Positions 22,846-34,690 of a DNA stretch of 64,000 nt are shown in pieces. The position numbers and the translations under genes were made by a program. Each line of letters begins with the position of its first letter. Position 1 is the stretch's first letter. The notes beneath the pieces were generated by a model, which did no database searches, had not been told where the DNA came from, and saw only the letters and a program-made list of their open reading frames with translations. Origin of the DNA: Anaspis maculata (lineage: Eukaryota > Arthropoda > Insecta > Coleoptera > Scraptiidae); the NCBI GenBank assembly GCA_949128115.1, contig OX421968.1:4030001-4094000 (forward strand). The letters run 5' to 3'.

Positions 22846-24750
22846 CAATGCTTGATACGAAAAAATCTGGTGAGGTAAGTAATTGTTTGGAATATTTTGT
22901 TGAGCTGAAGGATTTTAGTTTCCAATAAATCTAAAGATTTGGTATAAAGGAATAAATGAGTTTTGTCCATCTGCATGCATGGTGGCGTATTTCGAGACTC
23001 TTTTCGTAAATTCTTCCTGTTGAAATTACGTTTTGTTCATAAAATTAAATATTGGTGTATATGATAACATGGTAAAGTGAAAAGTGGCTATTGTAAATCT
23101 TCGCGTTTCCCAAATTGTGATACAATATTCTTGGACTGGAGCTGAAAGAACACGTTATATTGTAAACCTTCTGCAGCTCGTGCCGTTTTTATTAAAATGA
23201 TGACATAAGAAATTGCCGAATCCAATTATTTGATGCCATTTTGATCTCGATGTGGAACATAAGGTTAAAGTGAATTTTTGTGATATGTTACGGTTCTATT
23301 TTTTTTTTAATCGTTCATTAGTAGTTTTGGCCGGCGTATTATTCACTTTTCTGCGATTGTTGTTACACATAGACAAAATTGATTTTGCCCATTCATGGTT
23401 TTGGCATTTTACCTACGACATGTTCTAAATGCATCTAAATGTTCTCAAGTTGAATTTAGGGGTGCGTACGCGTAGGTACTGCTTATAATAAAATTTCACT
23501 TCGCACATTAAAAAGTGAATTGGCGCTCGGTGGAGACAGCCGGGGTCGAATGAAACCGCGCTGGTCCATGGCACACACACACATTAAAAAGCGCACATCT
23601 ACCTAACGCAATAAAATCAATTTGAAGCGATAAAGCGCGGTAACAAGAGACCCAGTGATTTCATTTAACACAAAATTTAATTGCGTGAAATACAATAACG
23701 CGAACGAGTGCTTTCTAGGCAGCCATAAGGGTTGCTTAAACGATCGTCCACATCAGTGCAGCGGTGCAACTGCCACTTTTTATTACAAGTGTCACCCCAA
23801 CGATCGGCGAGGCCCAGATCTTTGGGGTGATGATGCTTGATGCGATGTTTGATTCTATTTTGGGGTTGAGGTGGTAAATTCGGGATGGATCTCGATGGAT
23901 AAAAAGCAGCGCTCATTGTCGCCTGTGTAGTCAAGCAGCTAATCCATGAATTTATGTCCCATTAGTCTACCCGGCGTCGATGACTATTGGCCTTCAATTT
24001 ATTTCCCAAAACACAAAAACAGTGAACATTGTATAGAGCGCTCGAGTTTAACGCGTAATTTGGTAAGGGGCCAGGGCAGCGAAGTTTTGAAGGAAGCGCG
24101 ACGTGGCGTGCGATAATAACAGTAAGGAGTAAGGACGTTTTCGCGATGTTATTAAGGATTCAAGCAGGGACATCCGCCATTCTGGCACCCACATAAACCA
24201 TAAGTATTTGGTGCTCTCCGTTCTCGAGATTTGTTCATGCTTTATTTTTTGATAATAACACCCAGAGAGAGCTTGGGCAAGCTTTTAGTTCCACTCGGTC
24301 GCCTGCCTAACTAGATAGAACATATTATGCCGAGTTTCTATGAACACATTCTTCGCTTTCGGTTAAGTAAATGGTTGGAGAGTCGGAGACGACCCTTCCA
24401 ACTACTATCAAAATATAATAACGCACGATGCGTTTATCGATGATCAATAATCAAATAACGGGGAGGAAATCGTTCACCCCTTCGTCAGTTTTAGCTTCTG
24501 CAAAAGGAATAGTACCTAGTACCGTACTTACACCATAGGCATTATGTTGGAATACCTATTTGGATAATAAAGTATACAATAAGCGTCTGATGCATCCCCG
24601 TGATTTTATTCGGACGGAAACAATGCAAAAAGGTGCGGGCAAATGATGCGAACATTTGAGTTGAGTGTCCATAAAGGTGACAAAGGGTCGGAAGATGTTA
24701 TCGTACGGGTTGTAAACGGAGACCCGGAAGACCGTATCTGCACTTATATA
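22846..24750. other. No recognisable feature (unique DNA)
   Basis: No transposon ends, repeats or domain-bearing frames recognised. A CA repeat of four units is at about 23573. Confidence 0.4.
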
Positions 24751-25115
24751 CAGGTTGTTTCAGTTTTAACCGATCAAACTTTGGTATAAGATCCTCCTTA
24801 TCCTCCTGATTCAGAAAAATAAACATACATGCCTCTTTCTCGCTTCCTAAAAAAGATACAGGGTGCCAAAGTTCACTTTTTTTCGATTTAAAAATTTGTA
24901 ACTTGAGAACCATTTAGACAAATAAGCCTAATTTAGCATAGACTGGTTTGTCGGAATTATCTACCTACCTGCCAAATTTCGAAAGCACTTTGGCACCCTG
25001 TATCTTTTACTTTTTTAGGTAGCGAATGAGAGGCACGTATGTTACATTTTTCTAAATCAGGAAGACAAGGAGAATCTTATACCAAAGTTTGATCGATTAG
25101 AACTGAAACACCCTG
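24751..25115. mobile_element. 365-bp foldback element with TA flanks
   Basis: CAGGTTGTTTCAGTTTTAAC at the left and GAACTGAAACACCCTG at the right are inverted, each next to TATA. Inner landmarks are mirrored: GATCAAACTTTGGTATAAG with its complement, and AAAGATACAGGGTGCCAAAG with its complement. Note that the ACAGGGTG motif occurs twice per arm. Non-coding. Confidence 0.85.
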
Positions 25116-25736
25116 TATATAACACTTTGAATGAGCCGTATGGCTTGCCCATTGTTTGCCTGATGGTGTGCTTTTTGCATGGTTATTCGATTAAATCACA
25201 AATTTTAAATTTAGAACGTGAAGTTTCCACACCTGGCTGCCATGTTCTGATGACCGGATGCTCAGACCGGATCACATTTTTACAACACAAGCATGATCAT
25301 ATCGGTCGTATCGTATCGGTCATCCATCACTCTAATACACTTTCTAACACTACACTTGCACTTGAATTACGACGAGTAACTTAACGACGTGATATCATGT
25401 TGAAGGCGCAAAGTTGGAACGGTCTAACTTGCCAAATACAGCGGTCTGATGATAGATTGAGCTTATTATAAGCCGTCTGAATTACCTTCAAATCGAACGA
25501 AAATTGGTATAGTTGGCTTTTACAGGTAGAATTTATTATACGGAAGTAATCTTTGTGTTAATTGCAACATCGTTGATGACTCACGATCACAATATCTATG
25601 TTATCTTCTGGACAACAAAAACGAAGAACACATTCTGAAAACTAGATTATGGATTCCAAGAAAATATCAGTACAGCAAAACGGGTACTATGGGCAGCCAA
25701 TTTTCAAGCCTCGCCAAACGTAGTGGCGGAGGCTAT
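25116..25736. other. No recognisable feature
   Basis: Unique sequence with an 85-codon frame at 25127-25384 (+) that has no motif. Confidence 0.4.
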
Positions 25737-26130
25737 TTGTGGCCGCTTTTTTGCGCATTTTCCATCTTGATGAGCTATTGCAGCCGCTTTGTCCGTCCGT
25801 CCGTTCCTCGAACTCCTCGCAAACTAGACGCCCTACCCTAGCTTTCTGATTCCTTCGCTGTAACATAGCTGCCACCCCAAAGCGTGGCTAGGCAATATTG
25901 AATGTCTATATCGCGCCGCCAACATAGAGAAAACCGCCCCCGATCAACTTGAAATAACGCATGATATTGCAATTTCTCCCAGACCTGATGCTCTGGTGTT
26001 CTCATTTTATGAATAATACATAGTTGCCACTTATAAACATAAACCCAGAAACATTCCATCTTCAATATGCGCCGCCGGATGAAAAAATTGCTAAAAACCG
26101 CCCCCAATCACTTTAAAATGAAAAACATAA
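25737..26130. repeat. Repeat segment also present at 34284-34700
   Basis: Shares GCGCATTTTCCATCTTGATG, a GTCC microsatellite (three units), GTTCCTCGAACTCCTC, CCAGACCTGATGCTCTGG and CAATATGCGCCGCCG in the same order with 34284-34700. It looks like the start of an element of the AGCGC-ended family whose other end was not found nearby. The segment CCAGACCTGATGCTCTGG contains a short inverted CCAGA/TCTGG. Confidence 0.75.
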
Positions 26131-26650
26131 ACCCGAAGGCATAGCGATCTAATTCCTTCGCTATATGAATTGGCGAGTTTCAAGATCGAATACGCCATCT
26201 GACGGCCAACGTGTAAACGACGTTTGTGCACGGATCAACCGCAGATTTGTGTGGGCTCTTATGAGCGTTGCGGTGTTTGGTGACTTTAATTGATTCCATC
26301 TGACTTAACGCGGCGTTGATTTTTTCCAACAAAGTACGTGAGCCACGCACGTTTCATTATCTTGAATATACTAGGTGTCGTCGGCTGCAAAAGCATTGCA
26401 TTTTTAAATAAGAGTGGCACGTGTTCGACGACTGGCAAGCAAAAGTGGCATCAGAATGGGAGGTGGTAAGATTTGTGATTTTGTCATAGTGACAAAAAGT
26501 GGCGAAGAATTTGTTGCGTTTCCGAGTGCGAGTCGCGCTGTGGAAACCGGAAAAAGGAAGAGTTACATTTTCACCGTTTCCCGTCGAAAGCGAAAGACGC
26601 AAGTTGGGTAGTCAAGATGACAAACAAACTTGGCACTGTGAAAAATATGA
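26131..26650. other. No recognisable feature
   Basis: Unique sequence. Overlapping frames on both strands without motifs. Confidence 0.35.
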
Positions 26651-27098
26651 CTACGAGAAAAGCCTGAGAAGTGTCGCTGAAAATAGGAGCTTTAAATGGC
26701 TGCATCGAAGAAGCACAGCTGCCTGGACAGCTGCGATATGTTTGCATGTCCCGGACTGGCCTGCTTTGCAAGTGCATTTGAACGTTCCAATTTCACAGGA
26801 ACTGCTACTACTATTTCTTTTGATTACACCTACATTCCCAGTTACCTCGTTACCAGTTATCTCGGGGAGATTCATACAATGCGCTTGTTTGTAAACACAA
26901 TCCAAATATGTCCATGTTTGAACTGAAGCTTGATTCGGTTCGCTTTCGACCACACAACACAAGAAATTGTGACTTCAGAATTTCCTCTCCCATCAGTATT
27001 CCATCACGATAGATCGAGGATCCGTTGAGGCTTGAGGCCATCCAGTGATTGAAAACCTTCATAACACTCAATTCGCTTCTGCTATTTTCGAGTTCCAC
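26651..27098 (-). pseudogene. SWIM zinc-finger protein fragment
   Basis: On the minus strand one frame reads TFKCTCKAGQSGTCKHIAAV (about 26773-26714), which fits the SWIM zinc-finger pattern CxC...GxCxH seen in MULE-type transposases and related nucleic-acid-binding proteins. Just upstream a different frame (27098-26850) carries GEEILKSQFLVLCG, plausibly the preceding part of the same protein, so at least one frameshift or an intron separates them. No start, stop or partner exon can be fixed. It could be a decayed transposon gene or one exon of a host gene; the frame break favours decay. Confidence 0.5.
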
Positions 27099-27261
27099 CG
27101 CAATAGGTAGGTACTAATTAACCACGTTTCACGTCCGGAGGACATTAAAAACCGCTTACTACTGATAAGATTTTTGAACGCGCGGGCAACAATCCGTGCC
27201 CTATCCGACATGTTTGTTTACATGCGAAGCGCATCAGCAGCGCCACCATCGGTAATGTTAC

Positions 27262-27385
27262 TCGCCAATAGCTGACTAAAAATGGGAGAGGATAGGGTAC
27301 TTTTGGTTAGTCGCCGTCGCCGCCCCCCAGATTCCGCCCGCAAACGACAAAAGGGGCAACTTTCACAATTAGGAAGTTCCAAGTT
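27262..27385. repeat. Dispersed fragment of the 260-bp satellite
   Basis: TAGCTGACTAAAAATGGGAG, GGTTAGTCGCCG and CAACTTTCACAATTAGG match the unit arrayed at 33.7-36.1 kb. Isolated single piece. Confidence 0.7.
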
Positions 27386-27545
27386 TTTCAAAAATGACTG
27401 GAAGTATTTGTTTTCTGTAATTTTAAGCATACTATTGTACACTCTCTATGTGAAATCACACACAATTTTTTTTCTCTGATTATAATCAATTTGAAAATTC
27501 AGAAAAATTTCAAAAAAATCACGTGACCGCAAACGCATTTCTTCA

Positions 27546-27673
27546 GGGGCCCTATTCTTGAAACGGGGAACAGAGTCCACATGTGTAGTTGCTAGGCAAG
27601 GGCCAATCATAGCTCTCCTTGCATAGCAACACCGCATGAGAACTTTGTTCCCCGTTTCAAGAATAAAGGCCCC
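27546..27673. mobile_element. 128-bp palindromic MITE
   Basis: GGGGCCCTATTCTTGAAAC at the left and its imperfect complement ending AGAATAAAGGCCCC at the right. GGGGAACA and TGTTCCCC continue the pairing. Non-coding. TSD not clear. Confidence 0.75.
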
Positions 27674-28590
27674 GGTGTGATGTATTGACTATTGGGGTCG
27701 AAGGATCCTCTGATTGGTCTTCCCTTCCATTTCCCCCTCCGCACTGAAGTCCACTGACATTGACATAAAACATAACCTAGAAGGTCTTTTTGCAAGGTCG
27801 TCAACATTGTTAGTTAGTGTCTATGTTAATTATACACTTACCCTGGGTTCCACAAAAAAGATAATTCGAGATCAGTTGATTCGCGATTTTTGTTGTCAAT
27901 TTGTAGCTTACTGATCAATGGAAATGCTGGTTTATCTGTCAATAATGGAAAGATGATGGGTCTAGTACAGATTTCAGGCATTTTTTGTGGTTAATCACTT
28001 AGCATTTAGTAGAAAAAAGTTCAGTTAATCTGCAATCAGACTTGATCGCTGATCATCTCTTTTGTGGATCTGACGGTTAGTACCTACCTTTCAGCTTTCA
28101 CGTTTTTTATTTCTGCACTAATGAAGTCAGGATGCTCTGCGAAGAAGGCAATCATACTTATGGCACTTACTCTTGGTAAGTTATCCGATTGGCCTTGGAC
28201 AAATCCGACATCAGTCATTTTTTGACGATTCGTAAAGGAACGTGGTATTATCTGAGATGGTAGGTATTTTTGTAGAAAACGAAACAAACACTGTAATAAT
28301 TCTGATTTTATAGTAATGTGATAGCATTGTGATAGTAATTAGTAGCACACAAGAAAAAGCAACATAACATGTGTTTGTGACAACCAGTGTTACCAACTTA
28401 ACTGGTGAAAACAACGATTCCCCCAGGAGATTTCGACCAATAGGAAAGAACGTCAGCACCATCAAGCGCGGCAATAATTTAGTCCGTTTGAATGTGCAGA
28501 ATTGGGCACCAAATTTCATAATTTTTTTAAGCAATGATTATGGGACCAATTTTTTATTTTTATAATTTGATGAGCTATATTTTTGGATGC
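27674..28590. other. No recognisable feature
   Basis: Unique AT-rich sequence without motifs. Confidence 0.35.
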
Positions 28591-28594
28591 TCTA

Positions 28595-28860
28595 TCCATT
28601 GCCGACCACAAAAAAAATGCAACTTCCTAATTGTTACTGATTGAGATGTTTCCTCAAACACTTAGAAACTGCCAACTCAAACTGTGCAACATTTGCTTAG
28701 CCGAGCACTGCCGCTCCCACACGCCGTGCCGCCCCCAAAGTAAGAGATAAATCTCGAGATAAATGAAAAACATAAACCCGAGAACATAGCGATCTAAGTC
28801 TCTCGCTATATGAATAGCTGAATAAAGATGGGGAAGGATAGGCTACGCTCCCAAAATAAA
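28595..28860. repeat. Single unit of the 260-bp satellite
   Basis: Carries the unit landmarks AACTCAAACTGTGCAAC, GCTCCCACACGCC, CCCCCAAAGTAAGAG, ATGAAAAACATAAACCCG and GATAGGCTAC in the same order as the array at 34.7-36.1 kb. Confidence 0.75.
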
Positions 28861-28964
28861 ACAAGCGAATATGCTTCATGGGCATGAGGCTCAGTAGCGC
28901 ATTTCCTTTTTGAAGGATTAGTGAACGCAAGATGTTAATTAGGGTTCAACCGTTATTTGGGCAG

Positions 28965-29100
28965 AAATTTCAATATGGCGACCAAAATTGCGTCAGAATC
29001 ATGAAATTTGGCTTGAAAATCAAAATGACCGTACCTACTATAGACAAGAGTAAGTTCCAAGTTCCATGAAAATCTTTCCACTAATAAGAGAGTTCAATAT
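28965..29100. repeat. One 120-bp unit (same family as 31.1-31.5 kb)
   Basis: TTTCAATATGGCGACC, ATGAAATTTGGCTTGAAAAT and TTCCACTAATAAGAGA follow the order seen in the four-unit array at 31085-31490. Confidence 0.75.
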
Positions 29101-30745
29101 GGCGTCCACGATGGCGACCGAGCATAATTTGTCCAAAATCGGATGTATTTTGATGACGTTCATATCGCCTCTGAATTTCACTCAAATCGGACCACTTTCA
29201 GAGAAATTCAAAATGGCGGACCAAAGATGGCGGCCAAGTGACAAAAATCATTGGTCAAATGTATATAATGAACACGTACGCATTTGATTGGCATCTGCAC
29301 CACATCGATATCTCTTCTCGTTGAGGCATAATGGAGTATTATACTAAAAAATTTTTTTGATTGAAATGGAAACTACATTGAAAAATAATTGACCCGTGTT
29401 TTTTTATTCAGTCAAAAACCGTACCGTTTGGGCGCAATAAATAAATAACAATAACTAGTTCTGATGTCACAGCGAGTCACCGCCTATACTGCCTGTGTAA
29501 ATGACGTCAGAAATAGGCAGAATATAGGAATTTCGTTTATTTATTGCGGCCAAACGGTACAATTTTTGGCTGAATAAAAAAATACGGGTCAGTTATTTTT
29601 CAATATAGTTTCTGATTCCATCGAAAAAATATATTTTTTCAAAAGTATAATACTCTATTCTCCTAGCTCTATCATTTTGAAACATGTTTAATATGGAGAA
29701 TACAAGATGGCGGCGGGGCATCAATTGTCGAAAATTGGATGTATCCTGATGGAGTTCACATCGCCTGCAAATTTCACTCAAATCGGACCACTTTCAGAGA
29801 AATTCAAAATGGCGGATTGAAGATGGCGGCCAAGTGACAAAAATTATTGATCAACTTTATATGGTGGTCACGTACGCATTCGATTGGCGTTTGCACCACA
29901 TCGATATCTTTTTTCGTTGAGGCATAATTCTCCTAGTTCTATCACTTCGAAACATGTTCAATATGGAGAATACAAGATGGCGGCGGGGCATCAATTGTCA
30001 AAAATTGGATGTATCCTGATGAATTTCACACTGCCTGCAAATTTACTCTGCCTGCAAATTTCACTCAAATCGGACCACTTTCAGAGAAATTCAAAATGGC
30101 GGTTCAAAGATGGCGGCCAAGTGACAACAATTATTGGTCAACTTTATATGGTGGTTACGTACGCATTCGATTGGCGTTTGCACCACATCGATATCTTTTT
30201 TTTCGTTGAGGCATAATAATCCTAGCTCTATCACTTTGAAACATGTTCAATATTGAGAATACAAGATGGCGGCGCGGCATCAATTGTCAAAAATTGGATG
30301 TATCTAATCGAAGTTCACATCGCCTGCAAATTTCACTCAAATCGGACCACTTTCAGAGAAATTCAAAATGGCGGATTGAAGATGGCGGCCAAGTGACAAA
30401 AATTATTGATCAACTTTATATTGTGGTCACGTACGCATTCGATTGGCGTTTGCACCACATCGATATCTCTTTTCGTTGAGACATAATTCTCCTAGTTCTA
30501 TCACTTCGAAACATGTTCAATAGTAAGAATACAAGATGGCGGCGGGGCATCAATTGTAGAAAATTGGATAGATCTTGATGTGGTTTACGTTGCCTGCAAA
30601 TTTCATTTCAATCGGATCACTTTTAGAGAAATTCAAAATGGCGGATCAAAGATGGCGGCAAAATAACAAAGAAACAAAAGTCAACTTGACATCCTGGACA
30701 TATGTACTATTGATCAGCGTTTACACCACATCGATATCTTTCTTC
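29085..30745. repeat. Tandem array, about 265-bp unit, rich in ATGGCGG
   Basis: Units begin near 29085, 29687, 29950, 30241 and 30511. Each contains ACAAGATGGCGGCG, AAATCGGACCACTTTCAGAG, TTCAAAATGGCGG, AAGATGGCGGCCAAGTGAC and CACCACATCGATATC. The first unit is split by a MITE at 29333-29656. The unit at 29950 has a small internal duplication of CTGCCTGCAAATTT. Confidence 0.9.
29333..29656. mobile_element. 324-bp palindromic MITE inside the satellite
   Basis: GGAGTATTATACT and AGTATAATACTCT are inverted ends, and the arms pair inward through CGTACCGTTTGG and CCAAACGGTAC. Neighbouring satellite units give the empty site GAGGCATAATTCTCC, which fixes the boundaries and shows a 2-bp AT duplication. 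Non-coding. Confidence 0.88.
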
Positions 30746-30840
30746 CCTGAGGATGAGGAGTTATCCCGGGTACGGACGGACGGACGGACAAAGTGAAGCT
30801 AAAAGCGCCTTTTTCCCATTTTTTGGGAAAGTGCGCTAAA

Positions 30841-31085
30841 AAGTGCAACTTTTAACAATTTTCACTGATTTGGATGCTACCTCAAACATTTAGAAACTTC
30901 CAACTCAAACTGTGCAAAAATTTCTTTGCCAAACGCTGCCGCTCCCACACGCCGCCCCCAAAGTAAGAGATAAATGTAAACAAGCGAATACGCCTCATGG
31001 GCATGAGGCTCAGTAGCGCACTTCCTTTTTGGAGGATTAGTGAACGCAAGATGTTAAGTAATTAGGGTTCTACCGTCTTGGGCAA
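30841..31085. repeat. Partial 260-bp satellite unit plus element end
   Basis: AACTTCCAACTCAAACTGTGC, GCTCCCACACGCCGCCC and AAAGTAAGAGATAAATG are satellite landmarks. The piece then runs into the CCTCATGGGCATGAGG hairpin and CTCAGTAGCGCACTTCC end motif near 31000. Confidence 0.75.
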
Positions 31086-31490
31086 AAAATTCCAATATGG
31101 CGGCCAAAATATCGACAGAATTATGAAATTCGGCTTGAAAATCAGAATGATTGTACTAGACAAGGGTAAGTTCCAAGTTTCATGAAAATCGTTCCACTAA
31201 CAAGAGATTTCAATATGGCGGCCAAGATGGCGGCAGAATTATGAAACTCAGCTTGAAAATAGGAATGATCGTACGAGACAAACGTAACTCTCAAGTTTCA
31301 TGAAAATCCTCCCACTTATAAGAGATTTCAATATGGCGGCCAAGATGGTGGGGCAATCATGAAATTTGGCTTGAAAATAAGAATGATCGTACTAGACAAG
31401 GGTAAGTTTCAAGTTTCATGACGATCGTTCCACTAATAAGAAATTTCAATATGGCAGCCAAGATGGCGGCCGAATTATGAAAGCCATTCT
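31085..31490. repeat. Tandem array, about 120-bp unit, four copies
   Basis: TTTCAATATGGCGGCC recurs at about 31088, 31209, 31326 and 31446. Each is followed by an AAGATGGCGGC-like block, CTTGAAAATMRGAATGATCG and TTTCATGAAAATC. Period 118-121 bp. Confidence 0.9.
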
Positions 31491-32084
31491 GCCTATTTGG
31501 TCCTTGAGAACCTAAGCTATCCACCGGATAAAGTTCAATCTTCAAGGGCTGTAGCTTTAGTTACCGAGAAGAAGTTCAACTTCATCGAAGTGCACAGGAG
31601 ATCTCTGTTTTTTGAGAATAATGATAACGATGTATGGATAACAGAAATAGTGCCCATTGGCCACCCTTGGGGACATCAGCTATCAATCGGAAAAAAAATC
31701 CAAGACTCTTGTTTCAATTCTCGAGAAAGAGTACAGCGTCTTAATTTCTGCACGGACTCGGACAGACAGACAGACAGACAAACCGGCCACATAAGCGTCA
31801 TTCTGTTACTTATATAAAAAATGTTCTCCAACTGATTTCGACCTCCTGAACACGAATATCGGGTTCAGTTTTGAATTGGAACATTACTTTTTTATCGAAA
31901 AACCGAAAAATGGTAGCCTGTCACATGATTTTTAGTGATACCTACCTACTTTTTTTTGTTATTGAGCGAACATGTTTCGTAATTTGAGTGCCATTATTCT
32001 TTAGGTACCTAGTATTGGCTATTTCAAAATGGTCAATTACTATTTCGGCACGTCTGATTTTAAATTTGTAGGGTCGTGTAATAT
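31490..32084. other. No gene; GACA microsatellite
   Basis: A GACA tract sits at about 31761-31778. The flanking sequence is not recognised. Confidence 0.4.
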
Positions 32085-32640
32085 GCGCCGAGCCGTGGCT
32101 TTGCGGTCGTTTTCAAAAATTGATAACAATTGACCCGACGGTCGGATCGAAGTGGGTTTTTTTTTCAAAAGAAAGTTCAAATTGTTCTCTAAATATAATG
32201 CCGTACATGCAGTGATGTATTTCATTAAGAAATTGTAGTTGCCTGCATATCGCAACTTTCTACATCTTACCGCGAATGCCAGCACTTGATCGGCGAAGCC
32301 GCCCTACACCAAAATGTTATTTTTGTAATTGTTCATGATTATTTCGGCAAAATTTTTCTTGATTCGCTTACCAAGGCCATGAGCTACCCATTCGAGTTGA
32401 AATATTTTCTGTATTGAATTTCGTTTTGTTCGGAGGAAAGGATATCAAGCACCAGCAAGCAACGAATAAATCATTTGCGGCCGAGCCGTAGCTTCGGAGT
32501 CATTTTCAAAAATTAATAACTATTGGCCTGCACCTCGCACCGATGTGAAATTTTCATTAAAATAAAGTTCAAATCATCCTCTAAATATAACTCCGCATAT
32601 GTATTATGGTAAAATGATAAGATCGGGTACTTCTTCGCAT
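32085..32640. repeat. Two-copy direct repeat, about 390 bp apart
   Basis: GCCGAGCCGTGGCTTTG at about 32089 and GCCGAGCCGTAGCTTCG at about 32482 begin similar stretches that continue through TTTTCAAAAATTRATAAC and CTAAATATAAYKCCG. Copies are diverged. Confidence 0.65.
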
Positions 32641-32676
32641 GTGATAACTTTCGAGATCAGGCCGGCTTCTGAAATT

Positions 32677-33724
32677 GTCGGTATCGGAAAAATAGTTTTC
32701 GACTTTGAAGACCAATAACTTGCCTCGAAGACGCTTCGACTTGAAGACGATTGCCGCATTGCCGGATGCGATTTCCCTTTTGTTTATTGTGTTGATTAGC
32801 CTAATCCTTCCGTAACCTATCCTGTGAAAGTGAATGTTGAGAAACTTCATGGAAAATTTCTACAGGGTGATACGTAAAATGTTGCAAAATTGTATCGACT
32901 TCATCGTACCCCCATTTGTCGAAAACAGTTTTTTATGTATTCTAACACAAAAATCCCAAACTGTGGTATCTTACCTCGAAACGGTTTTGGAATTATCCGG
33001 ATTGGAAGTCAGTCAACATCAAAGATATACATTTTTATTTTGAATGTTACAGATTTGCCTTGTTGGCACGCGAGATTAAGTCACTTTTGGTGAATGGATG
33101 TTGACATTGAGCAAGATTGTTCGTACAACAGTCCAGAACAATTTCACCCTCAACACAACCCGAATATTTTGTGTGGGGCCAAGCAGGGAGCACTTTTTCA
33201 AGTGCTTGTCCCTGCCTGTTTTTCGTACGTTGGATTTCGTCAGAATTTCAGATATGGAACATGTTCTATTTGCAGATCTAAGCCCCTGAACATGGTAACG
33301 ATATGAAACTTCAGTGTCCGAGTGAAGTCAAGCCCCCCTGGACGTTATACTTTTTGTGCTTGCGCTATGCCTGAGTTTCGTAAATCTGCAACATTCAACA
33401 TAAAAATTTATATCTTCAATGTTAGGCTTCCAATCCGGTAAATTCCAAAACTGTTTCGAGATAAGACAGCACACTTCATAATTTTTGTATTAGAAAATTA
33501 AAAAAATATATTTTTGAAAAATGGAGGTACGATGAAGTCGTTGCAATTTTGCACCATTTTACGTCTCACCCTGTGGAAAATTTACATGAAATTTCTCAAA
33601 ACTCACTATTATAGGATGGGTTACGGAAAGATTAGGCTGGTTAACGCAACAAACTATATGGAAATCGCAATCGGCAATCGAGAGATATTGACCTCCAAAG
33701 TCGGACCATTTTTCCGATACCGAC
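32677..33724. mobile_element. 1.05-kb foldback element
   Basis: GTCGGTATCGGAAAAATAG at the left and its complement CCATTTTTCCGATACCGAC at the right. The arms pair through TTGATTAGCCTAATCCTTCC, TCCTGTGAAAGTGAATG and GTACCCCCATTTGTCG on the left and diverged complements on the right (33500-33700). The unique centre contains TTTTTCAAGTGCTTGTCC. A one-armed relative lies at 16210-16860. Non-coding. Confidence 0.83.
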
Positions 33725-33739
33725 CAGCGGTTTAGATAG

Positions 33740-34075
33740 CTGACTAATCATGGGAAAATATAGGCTACTTTTGATTAGTCGCAGCCTCCAGCTCCCGCTC
33801 CTAAACAAACAAAAAATGCAACTTTCAACAATTTTCACTGATTTGGATGCTAATGTTACTTCAAACATTTAAAAACTTCCAACTAAAACTGTGCAGTTAC
33901 TTTATCGAATGCTGCCGGCTCCACACGCCGCCCTCAAAGTAAGAGATAAATGAAAAACATAAACCCGAAGCCATAACGATTAATTTCTTTGGCTGTATGG
34001 ATAGCCGACTAAAAATGAGAAAGAATAGGCTACTGTTGATTAGTCGCCGCCTCCAGCTATCGCCCCCAAACAAAA
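33740..34075. repeat. 260-bp satellite, about 1.3 units
   Basis: Contains TGATTAGTCGCAGCCTCCAG, AACTAAAACTGTGCAGTTAC and AAGTAAGAGATAAATGAAAA in unit order. Separated from the main array by an element-end segment. Confidence 0.8.
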
Positions 34076-34283
34076 AATATTGTTGATTGAAAGAATTTTC
34101 ATTTCAATCTATTTCATTGGCAAATACCCCATTCCGATAACAAAATATCACAATGAGTTTCGATTGAAGAGAGTGGGCAGAGAATGGTTTTTCTCCTTCA
34201 ACCAAATTTCTTAACATTCACAATATGCCTCTTTAAGAAAATACGCTACTGAGACTCACGCACGTGAAGGCATACTCGCTTGG
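34076..34283. repeat. Element-end segment, first copy
   Basis: About 205 bp nearly repeated at 36121-36331. Both contain GAAAGAATTTTCATT, CACAATATGCCTCTT, CGCTACTGAGACTCACGCAC and end GGCATACTCGCTTG. The CGCTACTGAG part is the complement of the CTCAGTAGCG ends at 28878 and 31005, so these are matching terminal sequences in inverse orientation. Confidence 0.8.
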
Positions 34284-34690
34284 TTGTTTTTTAGCGCATT
34301 TTCCATCTTGATGAAAATCGCTATTGCAACCGCTTTGTCCGTCCGTCCGTCCGTCCGTCCGTCCGTCCGTCCGTTCCTCGAACTCCTCCCAAACTAGACG
34401 ACCTAGCTTTCTAATTTTTTCGCTGTTACATAGCTGCCACTCCCAAAGGAGGGCTAGGCTATATTGGATGTCCATATTGCGCCGCCAACATAGAGAAAAC
34501 CGCCCCCGATAAACTTGAAATAACGTAATATTGCACTTTCTACCAGACCTGATGCTCTGGTGTTCTCATTTTTTGAATAATACATAGTTGCCACTTATAA
34601 ACGTAAGCCAAGAAACATTCCGTCTTCAATATGCGCCGCCGACATGAAAAAACTGCTGAAAACTGACCCCAATCACTTTAAAATGAAAAA
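34284..34690. repeat. Repeat segment with GTCC microsatellite (copy of 25737-26130)
   Basis: TTTTTTAGCGCATTTTCCATC begins the segment and (GTCC)8 follows at about 34336-34374. Downstream order is identical to 25737-26130. Confidence 0.85.

Larger units (their letters stand above)
28861..30840. mobile_element. AGCGC-ended element carrying the 265-bp array
   Basis: The left end has the hairpin CCTCATGGGCATGAGG-like sequence (variant CTTCATGGGCATGAGG) followed by CTCAGTAGCGCATTTCC at about 28878. The right end has a GGAC microsatellite (30774) and GGGAAAGTGCGCTAAAA (30820). Between them are one to two 120-bp units and the 265-bp array. No protein is encoded. The pairing of these two ends into one element is inference. 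Confidence 0.5.
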
